Program-made: the position numbers and the translations under genes
Assembly (NCBI GenBank): GCA_963681975.1
Contig: OY820613.1
Span: forward strand, 3,658,001-3,722,000
DNA length: 64,000 nt
Source: JANELJ01 sp024511395
Lineage (GTDB): Bacteria > Pseudomonadota > Gammaproteobacteria > GRL18
Reading direction: 5' to 3'
The notes under the pieces: model-generated
What the model was told of the DNA's origin: nothing
The model's input: only the letters and a program-made list of their open reading frames with translations
Databases searched by the model: none
Shown here: piece by piece, positions 54,599 through 63,069 of the stretch
Layout: each line of letters begins with the position of its first letter
How positions within the stretch are numbered: position 1 is the stretch's first letter

Positions 54599-55663
54599 AT
54601 GGTAGAGCTGTTTAAGCGCTGGCTTCAGCGTAATTTTTCTGATCCCCAGATTATTTTTCTGGTAGGCTTCCTGATCCTGTCGTTTACTATTGTTATTGCC
54701 TTTAATGATACCCTGGCTCCGGTCTTTGCAGCCATTGTTATTGCCTATCTTCTGGAAGGTCTGGTGGTGTTTTTTAACAGCTGGATCCATAAACGCTTTT
54801 ATTCTGTGCTGCTGGTTTTTATTGGCTTTCTGACGGCCCTGCTGATCACCCTGTTTATTATTACTCCCCTGTTATGGGAGCAGGTCACCGATTTAATTAA
54901 AGAAGCACCAAAGTATATTGAACAGGGTCGGCAGTTATTGCTGCAACTGCCTTCCAATTATAACTATATTTCCGAAGAATATGTGGTAGAACTGATTGCC
55001 ATGATTCAGTCAGAGGTCACTCAACTGGGAAAAGATGTACTGACTTTCTCTCTGTATTCCATTCAAAGCAGTATTACCATTATGATTTACCTGATCTTGG
55101 CGCCGTTACTGGTGTTTTTCTTTTTGAAGGATAAAGAAAAAATTTTGGGCTGGTTCAGGCGTTTTTTACCTGATGATACCCGCTTATCCACCCAGGTCTG
55201 GCGGGAAATGGATCAGCAGATTGGTAATTATGTACGGGGCAAGTTCTGGGAAATTACCATTGTTTCAGTGATCTGTTTTGTCACATTTTCTTTACTGGGG
55301 CTGAAATACGCACTGCTGATTTCATTACTCGTGGGTTTGTCTGTTGTGGTGCCTTATATCGGTGCCACTGTTGTAACTCTGCCCGTGGCATTAATTGCAT
55401 TTTTCCAGTGGGGCTGGAGTTCAGAGTTTGCCTGGCTGATGATAGCCTATGGTATTATCCAGGCTCTGGACGGTAATGTTATTGTCCCGCTGTTATTTTC
55501 TGAGGTGGTTAATATTCATCCTGTAGCCATTATTGTGGCTATTTTATTTTTTGGCGGACTCTGGGGCTTCTGGGGGGTGTTTTTTGCCATTCCGTTGGGT
55601 ACACTGGTGAATTCAGTCATTACTGTCTGGCCGACCGTACCGCCGGAAAAAATAAAGGCATGA
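54599..55663 (+). CDS. perM: AI-2E family transporter (PerM-like)
   Basis: 354-residue membrane protein. Helices at the N-terminus (IIFLVGFLILSFTIVIAFN, VLLVFIGFLTALLITLFII) flank a periplasmic or peripheral region (LLWEQVTDLIKEAPKYIEQG), followed by LVFFFLKDKEKIL and the family C-terminal cluster LVGLSVVVPYIGATVV, IIQALDGNVIVPLLFSE and GLWGFWGVFFAIPLGTLV. Length and motifs are typical. The substrate in this group is uncertain. Confidence 0.93.
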   Translation: MVELFKRWLQRNFSDPQIIFLVGFLILSFTIVIAFNDTLAPVFAAIVIAYLLEGLVVFFNSWIHKRFYSVLLVFIGFLTALLITLFIITPLLWEQVTDLIKEAPKYIEQGRQLLLQLPSNYNYISEEYVVELIAMIQSEVTQLGKDVLTFSLYSIQSSITIMIYLILAPLLVFFFLKDKEKILGWFRRFLPDDTRLSTQVWREMDQQIGNYVRGKFWEITIVSVICFVTFSLLGLKYALLISLLVGLSVVVPYIGATVVTLPVALIAFFQWGWSSEFAWLMIAYGIIQALDGNVIVPLLFSEVVNIHPVAIIVAILFFGGLWGFWGVFFAIPLGTLVNSVITVWPTVPPEKIKA

Positions 55664-55733
55664 CAGCGCTCCAGGGGAAGGGGAAAAATTGGTTAAAGTT
55701 GAGAGAAAACAGGTGCTGAAAAAACACTATTTC

Positions 55734-57231
55734 GTTCAACCTGAATAATACCGTTTTAAGCCTGACATCAAGCCAGGTTTAAAGCAGCTGATTGCCCCGG
55801 TTTGATAAAAGACCCCATCAAACCGGAAATAATTTTGAGCCACAAAAGCCGGAGCTTATTGAGGATCTTTCTTAAGTTATGTCCAGCGGCTACCATAACC
55901 ACATTAATGGCATCACCGACTGCACCTTTGAGGTAGCAGCGGTCTAAACGGCCATCGTTTTTCATATGACCGATTTCAGGCTCAATCGCACTGCGCCGTT
56001 TTAATGCCTTTTTAATACTTCGGGTAACGCCTCGCTTCTGACCTGAGATAAAAACTTTAGTGTCTTTTACTTCATGTCCACGATAACCCCGGTCAACAAA
56101 GCATTGTTCCGGTTGTACGGCTGTAAACTGTTTTATCTGTTCCAGTTGTGGCAGCAAGGTATGTCCATCATAAGGATTGCCCGGACAACTTTGAGCACCA
56201 ATAACAAAGCCTTCCTTGTTAGTTACCGCGATACTGGTTTTAACTCCAAATTCATAAGGCTTATGAGCTTTGCCTTTACTGATACACTCGACTTCCGGTG
56301 CATGTAAACTGTAAAGCTTGTTTTTACTGTGCTGCTCCTGCTCAATCAGTTTCTGAGCCTGTTTTAGAGCTACTTCAAACAGAGACTGAATATCAACAGA
56401 ATAGTTGGGCAGTTGTCGTTCAATATCCCGTTTAACACGACCTAAACGGGATTTCAGTTTATTGTTCATTTTCTTCATGCGTTTAAACTGTTTTGCATGA
56501 GCATAACGACTGGCCATTAGTACATATTGCGGCCCAACCCGATTATAGTTCTGACGCAGTTTAATACCGTGCTCTTTGGACAGTTTAACCAGGTTTTCTC
56601 TGGCTTTGTTCAGGAGCTTTGAATCGGTTGGAAAAGCGATGTTCTTTTCCTGTACGGTAGTATCTACCGTGACTTTCTTTAAACTGCCGGGCTTTATGGT
56701 TTTACTCTTTAGTCCGGCTTTAATGGTTTCAATCAGTAATTTTTCACTGCCTGATTTACCCGGCCGGTTACGCCATTTGGTCATGGTCACAGGGTGTATA
56801 GGCATTTTATGCTGAAAGTATTCTTCACCACAGAAATACTGCCAGTACGGATTTTCTGTCCAGCCTTTTACTACCTGTTCATCCGATAAATCATGCAGGT
56901 GTTTCAGGTAATGCAATCCTGCAATCAATCGAGTGCGTATGGCAGGAGCACCTTTAGTGGATACAAACAGAGCGCCCCATTCTTTATCAGGACTTTCCCA
57001 ATCTATGTGTTTTGATAACTTAATCAACTCATGGTTTATGTCCAGCATGTTTTCAAGGCGCATCCTGAACAGGTCTTCCTGAGGTATTTTTGGCTGTTTC
57101 TCTGGCTTCATTCTGGTCTGGAAATTTGCAAGGTAATAAGGCTTATTTTACCAAAAACCTGCAAATTTAACACCCATAATCAAGAAATATTTCTTTATAA
57201 ATCAATGCACTATGTTTTATTCAGGGCAGAC
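55734..57231 (-). mobile_element. IS5/IS1182-like element, copy 6 (1498 bp)
   Basis: Flanked by TATTTC at 55728-55733 and 57232-57237, the one target here that departs from TANNTA in the last base. Almost identical in sequence to copy 1, so both moved recently. Confidence 0.95.
55768..57111 (-). CDS. IS5/IS1182-like transposase, intact
   Basis: 447 residues, differing from the copy 1 protein at about one position (ALKQAQ for ALEQAQ). All catalytic segments are present. Confidence 0.93.
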   Translation of the reverse strand: MKPEKQPKIPQEDLFRMRLENMLDINHELIKLSKHIDWESPDKEWGALFVSTKGAPAIRTRLIAGLHYLKHLHDLSDEQVVKGWTENPYWQYFCGEEYFQHKMPIHPVTMTKWRNRPGKSGSEKLLIETIKAGLKSKTIKPGSLKKVTVDTTVQEKNIAFPTDSKLLNKARENLVKLSKEHGIKLRQNYNRVGPQYVLMASRYAHAKQFKRMKKMNNKLKSRLGRVKRDIERQLPNYSVDIQSLFEVALKQAQKLIEQEQHSKNKLYSLHAPEVECISKGKAHKPYEFGVKTSIAVTNKEGFVIGAQSCPGNPYDGHTLLPQLEQIKQFTAVQPEQCFVDRGYRGHEVKDTKVFISGQKRGVTRSIKKALKRRSAIEPEIGHMKNDGRLDRCYLKGAVGDAINVVMVAAGHNLRKILNKLRLLWLKIISGLMGSFIKPGQSAALNLA

Positions 57232-58021
57232 TATTTCAAGCATTATTGTTCTGGCTGGCAGTATGTATCTTCAGCAATGCCTGTGCGGAAACAGAAAAAA
57301 CGCTGCCGTTTCAGGCAGGTGAAAAACTGCAGTATAAACTGAGCTATCGGGGTATCCTGACCTCAATGATCTGGGCAGATATTGCTGATGCCAGCATGGA
57401 GTTTGTTCCCAATCAGAGTACTCTGGATAATCACAGGGGGCATCAGTTTGTTCTGTCTCTGAGTACCGAGAATTATACTAAAGCCGAAATTATTCAACCG
57501 GTACGCTATACCTACACCGCTACCTTGGACAACTACCTGCAGAAAACCCTGCAGGTTGAAGAAATAGATGAAGGGTAAAAGCCAGTCTCATGATTTTTTA
57601 TTTCTGGACTGGGCGAACAGGAACACACTGCTCTATAAAAAACGCAAAAAAGAATAACTGAGTTCCGGCTTTCTGAATATGGATAGCCATTATGCCTAGG
57701 AAGCAGACAGAGAACAGGATATCCCTGATTTTCTAAAGCAGTACCCGCCACTGGAAAATAATCTGAGCTATTTTATCTTTGATGAACTGGGAGATAAAAT
57801 TACCTATCCTAGGGTTCTTGATCCCCTGTCACTGATTTATCACCTGAGAACCCTGCCAGAACAGCAGACTCAGGATAAAACGGCGGTTGTTATTGCCGAT
57901 GACATCCATCTTTACCAGATAGAGCAGCAGGGCATGGAAACCGTAAAGGTTTCAGGCAAGGAATATCAGGCGATAAAATATAAAATCAACAGAAACGAGA
58001 AACCAGAAAAATTCTTCTATG
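57232..58021 (+). pseudogene. DUF3108-family protein, interrupted and degraded
   Basis: The signal peptide LLFWLAVCIFSNACAE is followed by LPFQAGEKLQYKLSYRGILTSMIW, the DUF3108 start. Stops occur at 57576-57578 and twice more before DIPDFLKQYPPLENNLSYFI. The later part still reads RVLDPLSLIYHLRTLPEQQ, VVIADDIHLYQIEQQG and YQAIKYKINRNE, then merges into IS982 copy 2 at VWI. The first codons lie left of IS copy 6 (GTG CTG AAA from 55714), one A short of the correct frame. DUF3108 proteins are periplasmic or outer-membrane associated. Confidence 0.82.
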
Positions 58022-59034
58022 TCTGGATAAGACCCCAGTCATTTACCTAAATACAGAGAGTTTTCATATCACTCTCATCTATTCTGATTGTCGGCTTGTC
58101 TTTTTTATGACAATAGGCAATCAGAGAACCAATAAGGTTCAACATAAAACCACTTACGCTTCTATGACGTGAATGTTCAATCTGTGTAATATTTTTTAGC
58201 TGCTCATTAACCGTTTCAATTATAAAACGTTTTTTCAGCATAATCTTATCCCACAATGCAATGGCTCGTGGTTTCATGTTTCGTCTGACATTGGTAATAA
58301 GCCCGACATCCTGTTCAAACAGTTCATCACTTAAAAGACTGGAGACATAGCCTTTGTCACCATAAAGCTTTCCATATAAGTCTTTGGCCATTTCAGGAAC
58401 CGGTTTTCTGTCATCTATATTACCGGCCGTCAATTTAGTGGCCAGTATTTCACCTTTATGATTAATGATCAGGTGAAGTTTAAACCCATAGAACCACCCC
58501 ATGGTCGATTTGCCTCGCTGAGCAACACCATCAAAGACTTTATGCCTGGGTATGCGAATGTTGTGGCATACTTTAATGCTGGTCGCATCAACAAAGGCAA
58601 TTCCGGTTGGCTTTCCTTTGCAATGAGTAAAGTAAGCGCATAATGGCACCAGTACCGATGACATCACTCCCAGGAAACGGGTATAGCTCAATAAATTTGG
58701 AAACTCTTTCCTAAGATGTTGATGCACATGGCATAAATAATAACTCTTAAAATCTTTGTAATGTGACTGATGAAAGTTAATCAGGATAGTCATCAGTTCA
58801 CCGGGGCTCATTACACCTTGTCGTCTTCTCTTTTTATCACCGGATTCCAGCAGTGTTTTTTTCCCATTCAGGATAAAAGACCTGGTTGAAATCATCAATA
58901 TTACAATACAATTCATCTATAGTAGTCACTTGCCTGTTCCTTGTTCAAATTCATTTGATTTGGTCATTAAATGATCTGATCGAGAAACAGGCATTTAGTT
59001 CAATATTTTTTAGTTCTTATCCAGAATTCAGGTT
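58022..59034 (-). mobile_element. IS982-family element, copy 2 (1013 bp, left end lost)
   Basis: The right end is complete (CAGGTT at 59029-59034), but the left starts at TCTGGATAAG, 9 bases inside the terminus seen in copy 1. No target duplication exists, and two unrelated genes are truncated on its two sides, so an adjacent deletion has occurred. Confidence 0.88.
58047..58929 (-). pseudogene. IS982 transposase with a frameshift
   Basis: The start region (GTG at 58927-58929, then DELYCNIDDF) is out of frame with the rest because a T6 run of copy 1 is T7 here (58856-58862). From KTLLESGDKKRRRQG onward 280 residues are intact, including GIAFVDATSIKVC, HKVFDGVAQRGKSTMGWFYG and VNEQLKNITQIEH. 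In copy 1 the N-terminus is fine but a stop follows, so the two copies are dead in different places. Confidence 0.88.
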
Positions 59035-59421
59035 ATTTATACTCTGAGCCAGTAATTTCTTATCAACGGTTTCTCCATTAAGCACCATCTTTACCGGATA
59101 AGTTGAATAAGTCGCTGTCGGCATCTCAAATGTCTCAGCCCCAATTTCATCCTGATCATAAGGATAAAAACAGGAAGCCACCCCCTGACTTTGTTCCTCC
59201 TGTTCATACCTCAAACTATAAGAAACCCGCATCTCCAAATCCTGACACTCCTTAATAACAGGCGTAACCCCAGTCCATCCAATCCCATCATCCGCCACCC
59301 CTAGCAAAACCTGCCCAAGATCCTGACAATGCACCAACCGCGGATCAGGCCCTTTACTACAGGACCCAAGAAACCCACCCAGAAAAACAAAAAACAAAAT
59401 ATAAAAAATTTTTTTACTCAC
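59035..59421 (-). pseudogene. Lipoprotein, C-terminus lost at IS982
   Basis: MSKKIFYILFFVFLGGFLGSCSKG has a lipobox with Cys21. The mature part reads LVHCQDLGQVLLGVADDGIGW, MRVSYSLRYEQEEQSQGVASCFYPYDQD and VKMVLNGETVDKKLLAQSIN, then runs into the IS. Only a few C-terminal residues may be missing, so the product could still be functional. No family is recognised. It is convergent with the DUF3108 remnant. Confidence 0.7.
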
Positions 59422-59476
59422 AAAATTAAACTCACGACTCTATGCTCTTCCTTAACACTTAACCCTCTAAGCTCTT

Positions 59477-59525
59477 TCTGAACGCTGAACGCTGAACGCT
59501 GAACGCTGAACGCTGAACGCTGAAC
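59477..59525. repeat. Heptamer tandem array GCTGAAC (complete units plus decayed flank)
   Basis: One TCTGAAC then six perfect GCTGAAC units. Decayed heptamers (TTAACAC, TTAACCC, TCTAAGC) continue left of it at about 59453-59473. It sits between the stop of bcp (59534) and the lipoprotein gene. Confidence 0.95.
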
Positions 59526-59533
59526 GCTCACAA

Positions 59534-59995
59534 CTACCCAATCGCCTCTAGCACCTCCCCAATATGCTCCTTAACCTTAACCTTCCGCCATTCCTTAACC
59601 AGCACCCCATCCGCATCAATTAAAAATGTACTGCGTTCAATCCCCATATGGGTTTTACCGTACATTTTCTTTTCCTTGATGACATCAAATAGTTTGCAGA
59701 TGGTTTCGTCCTTATCTGAAATAAGCTCAAAGGGAAATTCATATTTGGCTTTAAAGTTTTCATGGGCTTTGATGCCGTCACGGGAGATGCTGAAAATCTT
59801 AATGCCTTTTTTTTCAAACTCAGCATAATGATCACGAAAGTCCTTGCCTTCCTGAGTACAGCTGGGCGTATTATCCTTAGGATAAAAATACAGCAGTATC
59901 GGACTGCCTTTATAATCGCTGAGTTTAAATTCTATGCCGCTGGTTGCCTGACCGGTAAAATCCGGTACCTTTTTGCCTACCTCTACCTGACTCAT
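59534..59995 (-). CDS. bcp: Peroxiredoxin of the Bcp/PrxQ type
   Basis: 153 residues that reduce hydroperoxides with thiol electron donors. The peroxidatic Cys46 is in YPKDNTPSCTQEGKDFRD. The resolving Cys that Bcp usually has five residues later is a Lys (position 51), so this is a one-Cys form. RSTFLIDADG and the C-terminal KVKVKEHIGEVLEAI are typical. It is downstream of gcvR on the same strand, a common gammaproteobacterial pairing. Confidence 0.94.
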   Translation of the reverse strand: MSQVEVGKKVPDFTGQATSGIEFKLSDYKGSPILLYFYPKDNTPSCTQEGKDFRDHYAEFEKKGIKIFSISRDGIKAHENFKAKYEFPFELISDKDETICKLFDVIKEKKMYGKTHMGIERSTFLIDADGVLVKEWRKVKVKEHIGEVLEAIG

Positions 59996-60047
59996 TTATT
60001 TCTCCATTTTATTTTTCTTGAAATGTAACTGAATAGTTATCATGAGA

Positions 60048-60587
60048 TTAACGGGCGGCTTCAATAGAAGCATCCAGGTTCATATCTTCACAGAGATCCA
60101 GAAAATCATCCCACAGTTCATTGATAAAAATAGATTGGGGGATGGTGATGATCATTTCAATGGCAAACATGGGGGTTCCCGTGTGCGGGGCAGGATAACG
60201 TTCGGTTTGCATGCTCTGGATATTGATATTACGGCTGGAAAGAAAATCGGCCAGCTTGTAAACAATTCCGGGATTATCCATAGCCAGTACTTCTACCACA
60301 TAAGGGAGCTGCTGTTCAGCCTGACCCTCAGGCTGGGTGTGTTTAGTCAGGATACTCAGCTTCAGCCGGTCTGCTTCCTGCTGCAGTGTATGCTCTATTT
60401 TGCTAAGCTCGTCTTTAGAGCCGGAAATTAACAGAATAATAGCAAATTCTCCACCTAGTACAGTCATGCGGCTGTCATCAATATTACCATTGTTCTGTAC
60501 AATGAGCTGAGACAGTTCATTAACAATACCGGGACGATCCGTACCAATGGCCGAAATTACTAATTGGTCTTCAGGTTTGTCAGACAT
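60048..60587 (-). CDS. gcvR: Glycine cleavage repressor GcvR (ACT domains)
   Basis: 179 residues with two ACT domains: QLVISAIGTDRPGIVNELSQLIVQNNGNIDDSRMTVLGGEFA and VVEVLAMDNPGIVYKLADFL with INIQSMQTERYPAP (split here for length). In E. coli GcvR antagonises GcvA; in many other species the role of this ACT protein is unproven. It lies 52 bp upstream of bcp and is divergent from dapA. Confidence 0.88.
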   Translation of the reverse strand: MSDKPEDQLVISAIGTDRPGIVNELSQLIVQNNGNIDDSRMTVLGGEFAIILLISGSKDELSKIEHTLQQEADRLKLSILTKHTQPEGQAEQQLPYVVEVLAMDNPGIVYKLADFLSSRNINIQSMQTERYPAPHTGTPMFAIEMIITIPQSIFINELWDDFLDLCEDMNLDASIEAAR

Positions 60588-60756
60588 AGCTTTAATATTC
60601 CAGTTGTTTAAGTTGATTTAATTATTGACCACATAAAACAATAAATAAAGCCCCAATAAAAAATGCATTAAATGCAGTGGTTTTCTGGCAGATAATCAAG
60701 GATAATAAGGGATTATTTAAATATTGCTTTGTCATTTTTCAGCATAAATTAGAATG

Positions 60757-60800
60757 ACGTAGAGTTCCTGCAACCGGTTGGGACAAGATAGGCTGAATAG
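60757..60800. repeat. Short intergenic motif shared with the 2084-2275 hairpin region
   Basis: CGTAGAGT, CTGCA and then ACAAGATAGGCTGAAT lie in the dapA leader. At 2087-2275 the same outer blocks occur (CGTAGAGTGACTG, then GGTAAGATAGACTGAAT) with about 150 bp of hairpin between them. It may be an empty or shortened version of that element. Confidence 0.4.
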
Positions 60801-60838
60801 TTGCATCGCTGTTAACTTTTTGTTGTTGGAGATATTAA

Positions 60839-61714
60839 ATGTTTAGTGGCAGTATGGTTGCTTTGGTGACACCCATGCATAAAGACGGCAGTGTGGATCA
60901 GGAGTCGCTGGCTAGGCTGGTGGAATTTCATGTGGAAAATGGCACCGATGCCATTGTGGCTGTGGGTACTACCGGTGAATCCGCAACGCTTAATGAACAG
61001 GAGCATTGTCAGACCATTAAACAGATTGTGGAACTGGCGAATAACCGAGTGCCTGTTATTGCCGGTACCGGCGCCAACTCCACCAGCGAAGCTATTGAAC
61101 TGACTAAATGCGCGATGGATGCTGGTGCGGATGCCTGTCTGCTGGTGACTCCATACTATAATAAGCCGACCCAGGAAGGTCTGTACCAGCATTTTAAAAC
61201 CATTGCAGAAAATGTAGCCATCCCGCAAATTCTTTATAATGTACCCGGCCGTACTGCCGTGGATATGTTACCTGAAACCGTGGCCCGTCTGGCGGACATT
61301 GCCAATATTGTGGGTATTAAGGAAGCCACCGGAGATTTACAGCGTGGTAAGCAGATTATGGACGAGTGTGGTGATAAGCTGGATGTCTATTCCGGTGATG
61401 ATGCAACGGCCATGGAGCTGATTTTAATGGGTGCTAAAGGGGATATTTCCGTTACCGCTAATGTGGCGCCTAAACTGATGCATGAGATGTGTGCTGCAGC
61501 CCTGGCCGGTGATCGTGAGACAGGCAGCCGTATTAATGAGCGACTGATCCCGCTGCACCAGAAGCTGTTTGTAGAATCTAACCCTATTCCGGTTAAGTGG
61601 GCTTTATATGATATGGGCTTGATAACGGAAGGTATTCGACTGCCATTAACGGTACTGGATGCAAAATATCATGAGGTAATCCGCGATGTGGTGAAACAGG
61701 CATCCCTTTCCTGA
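60839..61714 (+). CDS. dapA: 4-hydroxy-tetrahydrodipicolinate synthase
   Basis: Condenses pyruvate with aspartate semialdehyde on the route to lysine and diaminopimelate. 291 residues. The Schiff-base Lys161 is in GIKEATGD, Tyr133 in YNVPGRT, and Thr44-Thr45 in GTTGESATL. A TTGGAG site precedes the ATG. It is followed by bamC (nlpB), the standard gammaproteobacterial order. Confidence 0.97.
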   Translation: MFSGSMVALVTPMHKDGSVDQESLARLVEFHVENGTDAIVAVGTTGESATLNEQEHCQTIKQIVELANNRVPVIAGTGANSTSEAIELTKCAMDAGADACLLVTPYYNKPTQEGLYQHFKTIAENVAIPQILYNVPGRTAVDMLPETVARLADIANIVGIKEATGDLQRGKQIMDECGDKLDVYSGDDATAMELILMGAKGDISVTANVAPKLMHEMCAAALAGDRETGSRINERLIPLHQKLFVESNPIPVKWALYDMGLITEGIRLPLTVLDAKYHEVIRDVVKQASLS

Positions 61715-61779
61715 TACCTTTAACTAATAAAAATATAAGCCGGTAATAACCTGGTAAGAAACAGACACAGAGACAAATA

Positions 61780-63036
61780 TTGACCATGATAAGTATTAAC
61801 ACAGGTTCAAAAATGAGTTCATCGAAGCAACAAACAAAAATAATGTCACCAATAGCTAAAAACACTGTCAGAACTGATATGGTCAGAACTGGAAATACTC
61901 TAAAGCCCTTTGCCAGACTGGCCATAGTGGTGGCTATTGCTTCGGTGCTGACTGCCTGTGAGAGTTTTTCCGGTGTAGATGATACTTTTGCCGGTCGTAA
62001 AGTGGACTACAAGAAACAGAGCCGTGATGTTGAACCGCTGGAAATACCACCGGATCTGACTCATGCCAACTATGATGAAATGATGGTTGTGCCGGACATT
62101 AACACCGGAGGCATCGCTTCCTATCAGGATTATAGTAAGGAGCGGCAAGGCGGTATTGTGGTGGACAAAGTTCTGCCTAAACAGGAAAACATCAAACTGG
62201 TTAAGGAAGGCCAGGATGTTCGTCATCTGGTTATTACCGGTACCAAGGAGCAGGTCTGGGAAAAAATGCGTGAGTTTTGGTTAAACTCGGGTATGCTCAT
62301 TAAACGTGAAAACCCGGCTACCGGTATTCTGGAAACAGAATGGGCTGAAAACCGGGCTGATATTCCACAGGACTTTATTCGTTCCGCATTAAGTTATGTA
62401 CTGGAATCCTTCTATTCAGCCGGTACCCGGGATAAATACCGGGTGCGTATTGAGGAAAGTGACGAACCCGGCAAAGTTGACCTGTATCTGACTCATTATG
62501 GTATGGAAGAAGTCATAGAAGACAGTATTACAGAGCGTACTATCTGGAAACCCCGACCAAGGGATCCGGAACTGGAAGCAGAAATGCTGGGACGCATGAT
62601 GGTTTATATGGGGGTGGAAGAACAGAAAGCCAAAGCCCTGCTGGCACGTACGGCGACCAAAAAGGTTGACCGGGCTACGATTGCCAGAAATGCTCAGGGT
62701 AATTCTCGTCTGGTGGTTAAGGAAACGTTCCCCAGGGCCTGGCGTCGTACCGGTGTGGCTCTGGATCGTATTAACTTTGTGGTGGAAGATCGTAACCGTG
62801 ATGAAGGAGTTTACTTTGTTACCTATAATGATCCGCTGGCCGAGGAAAAAGGTGACTTCTTCTCCGGCCTCAAGTTCTGGGAAGACAAAACCGCTGCAGA
62901 TAAGAGTAAATACCAGATCAAGCTGTTCCCACGAGGTGATGATACGGTGATTATTGTTCTGAATTCCAATGGTAAGCCCGATACTTCCAAAACTTCTTAC
63001 CGGATCCTCAATCTCCTGCATGAGCAGTTAAAGTAA
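61780..63036 (+). CDS. bamC: Outer-membrane assembly lipoprotein BamC
   Basis: Lipoprotein of the BAM complex that inserts outer-membrane proteins. 418 residues from a TTG; an ATG at 61786 or later Met codons (for example 61813 or 61879) are alternatives. The lipobox VLTAC follows a hydrophobic run (LARLAIVVAIASVLTAC-like) unusually far from the first start, so a later start is likely. The mature part has YKKQSRDVEPLEIPPDLT, two helix-grip domains with VWEKMREFWLNSG and FPRAWRRTGVALDRI, and ends with NLLHEQLK. Confidence 0.9.
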   Translation: MTMISINTGSKMSSSKQQTKIMSPIAKNTVRTDMVRTGNTLKPFARLAIVVAIASVLTACESFSGVDDTFAGRKVDYKKQSRDVEPLEIPPDLTHANYDEMMVVPDINTGGIASYQDYSKERQGGIVVDKVLPKQENIKLVKEGQDVRHLVITGTKEQVWEKMREFWLNSGMLIKRENPATGILETEWAENRADIPQDFIRSALSYVLESFYSAGTRDKYRVRIEESDEPGKVDLYLTHYGMEEVIEDSITERTIWKPRPRDPELEAEMLGRMMVYMGVEEQKAKALLARTATKKVDRATIARNAQGNSRLVVKETFPRAWRRTGVALDRINFVVEDRNRDEGVYFVTYNDPLAEEKGDFFSGLKFWEDKTAADKSKYQIKLFPRGDDTVIIVLNSNGKPDTSKTSYRILNLLHEQLK

Positions 63037-63069
63037 AGGAACGCTTTACACAATAATGGAAGGCAAACA

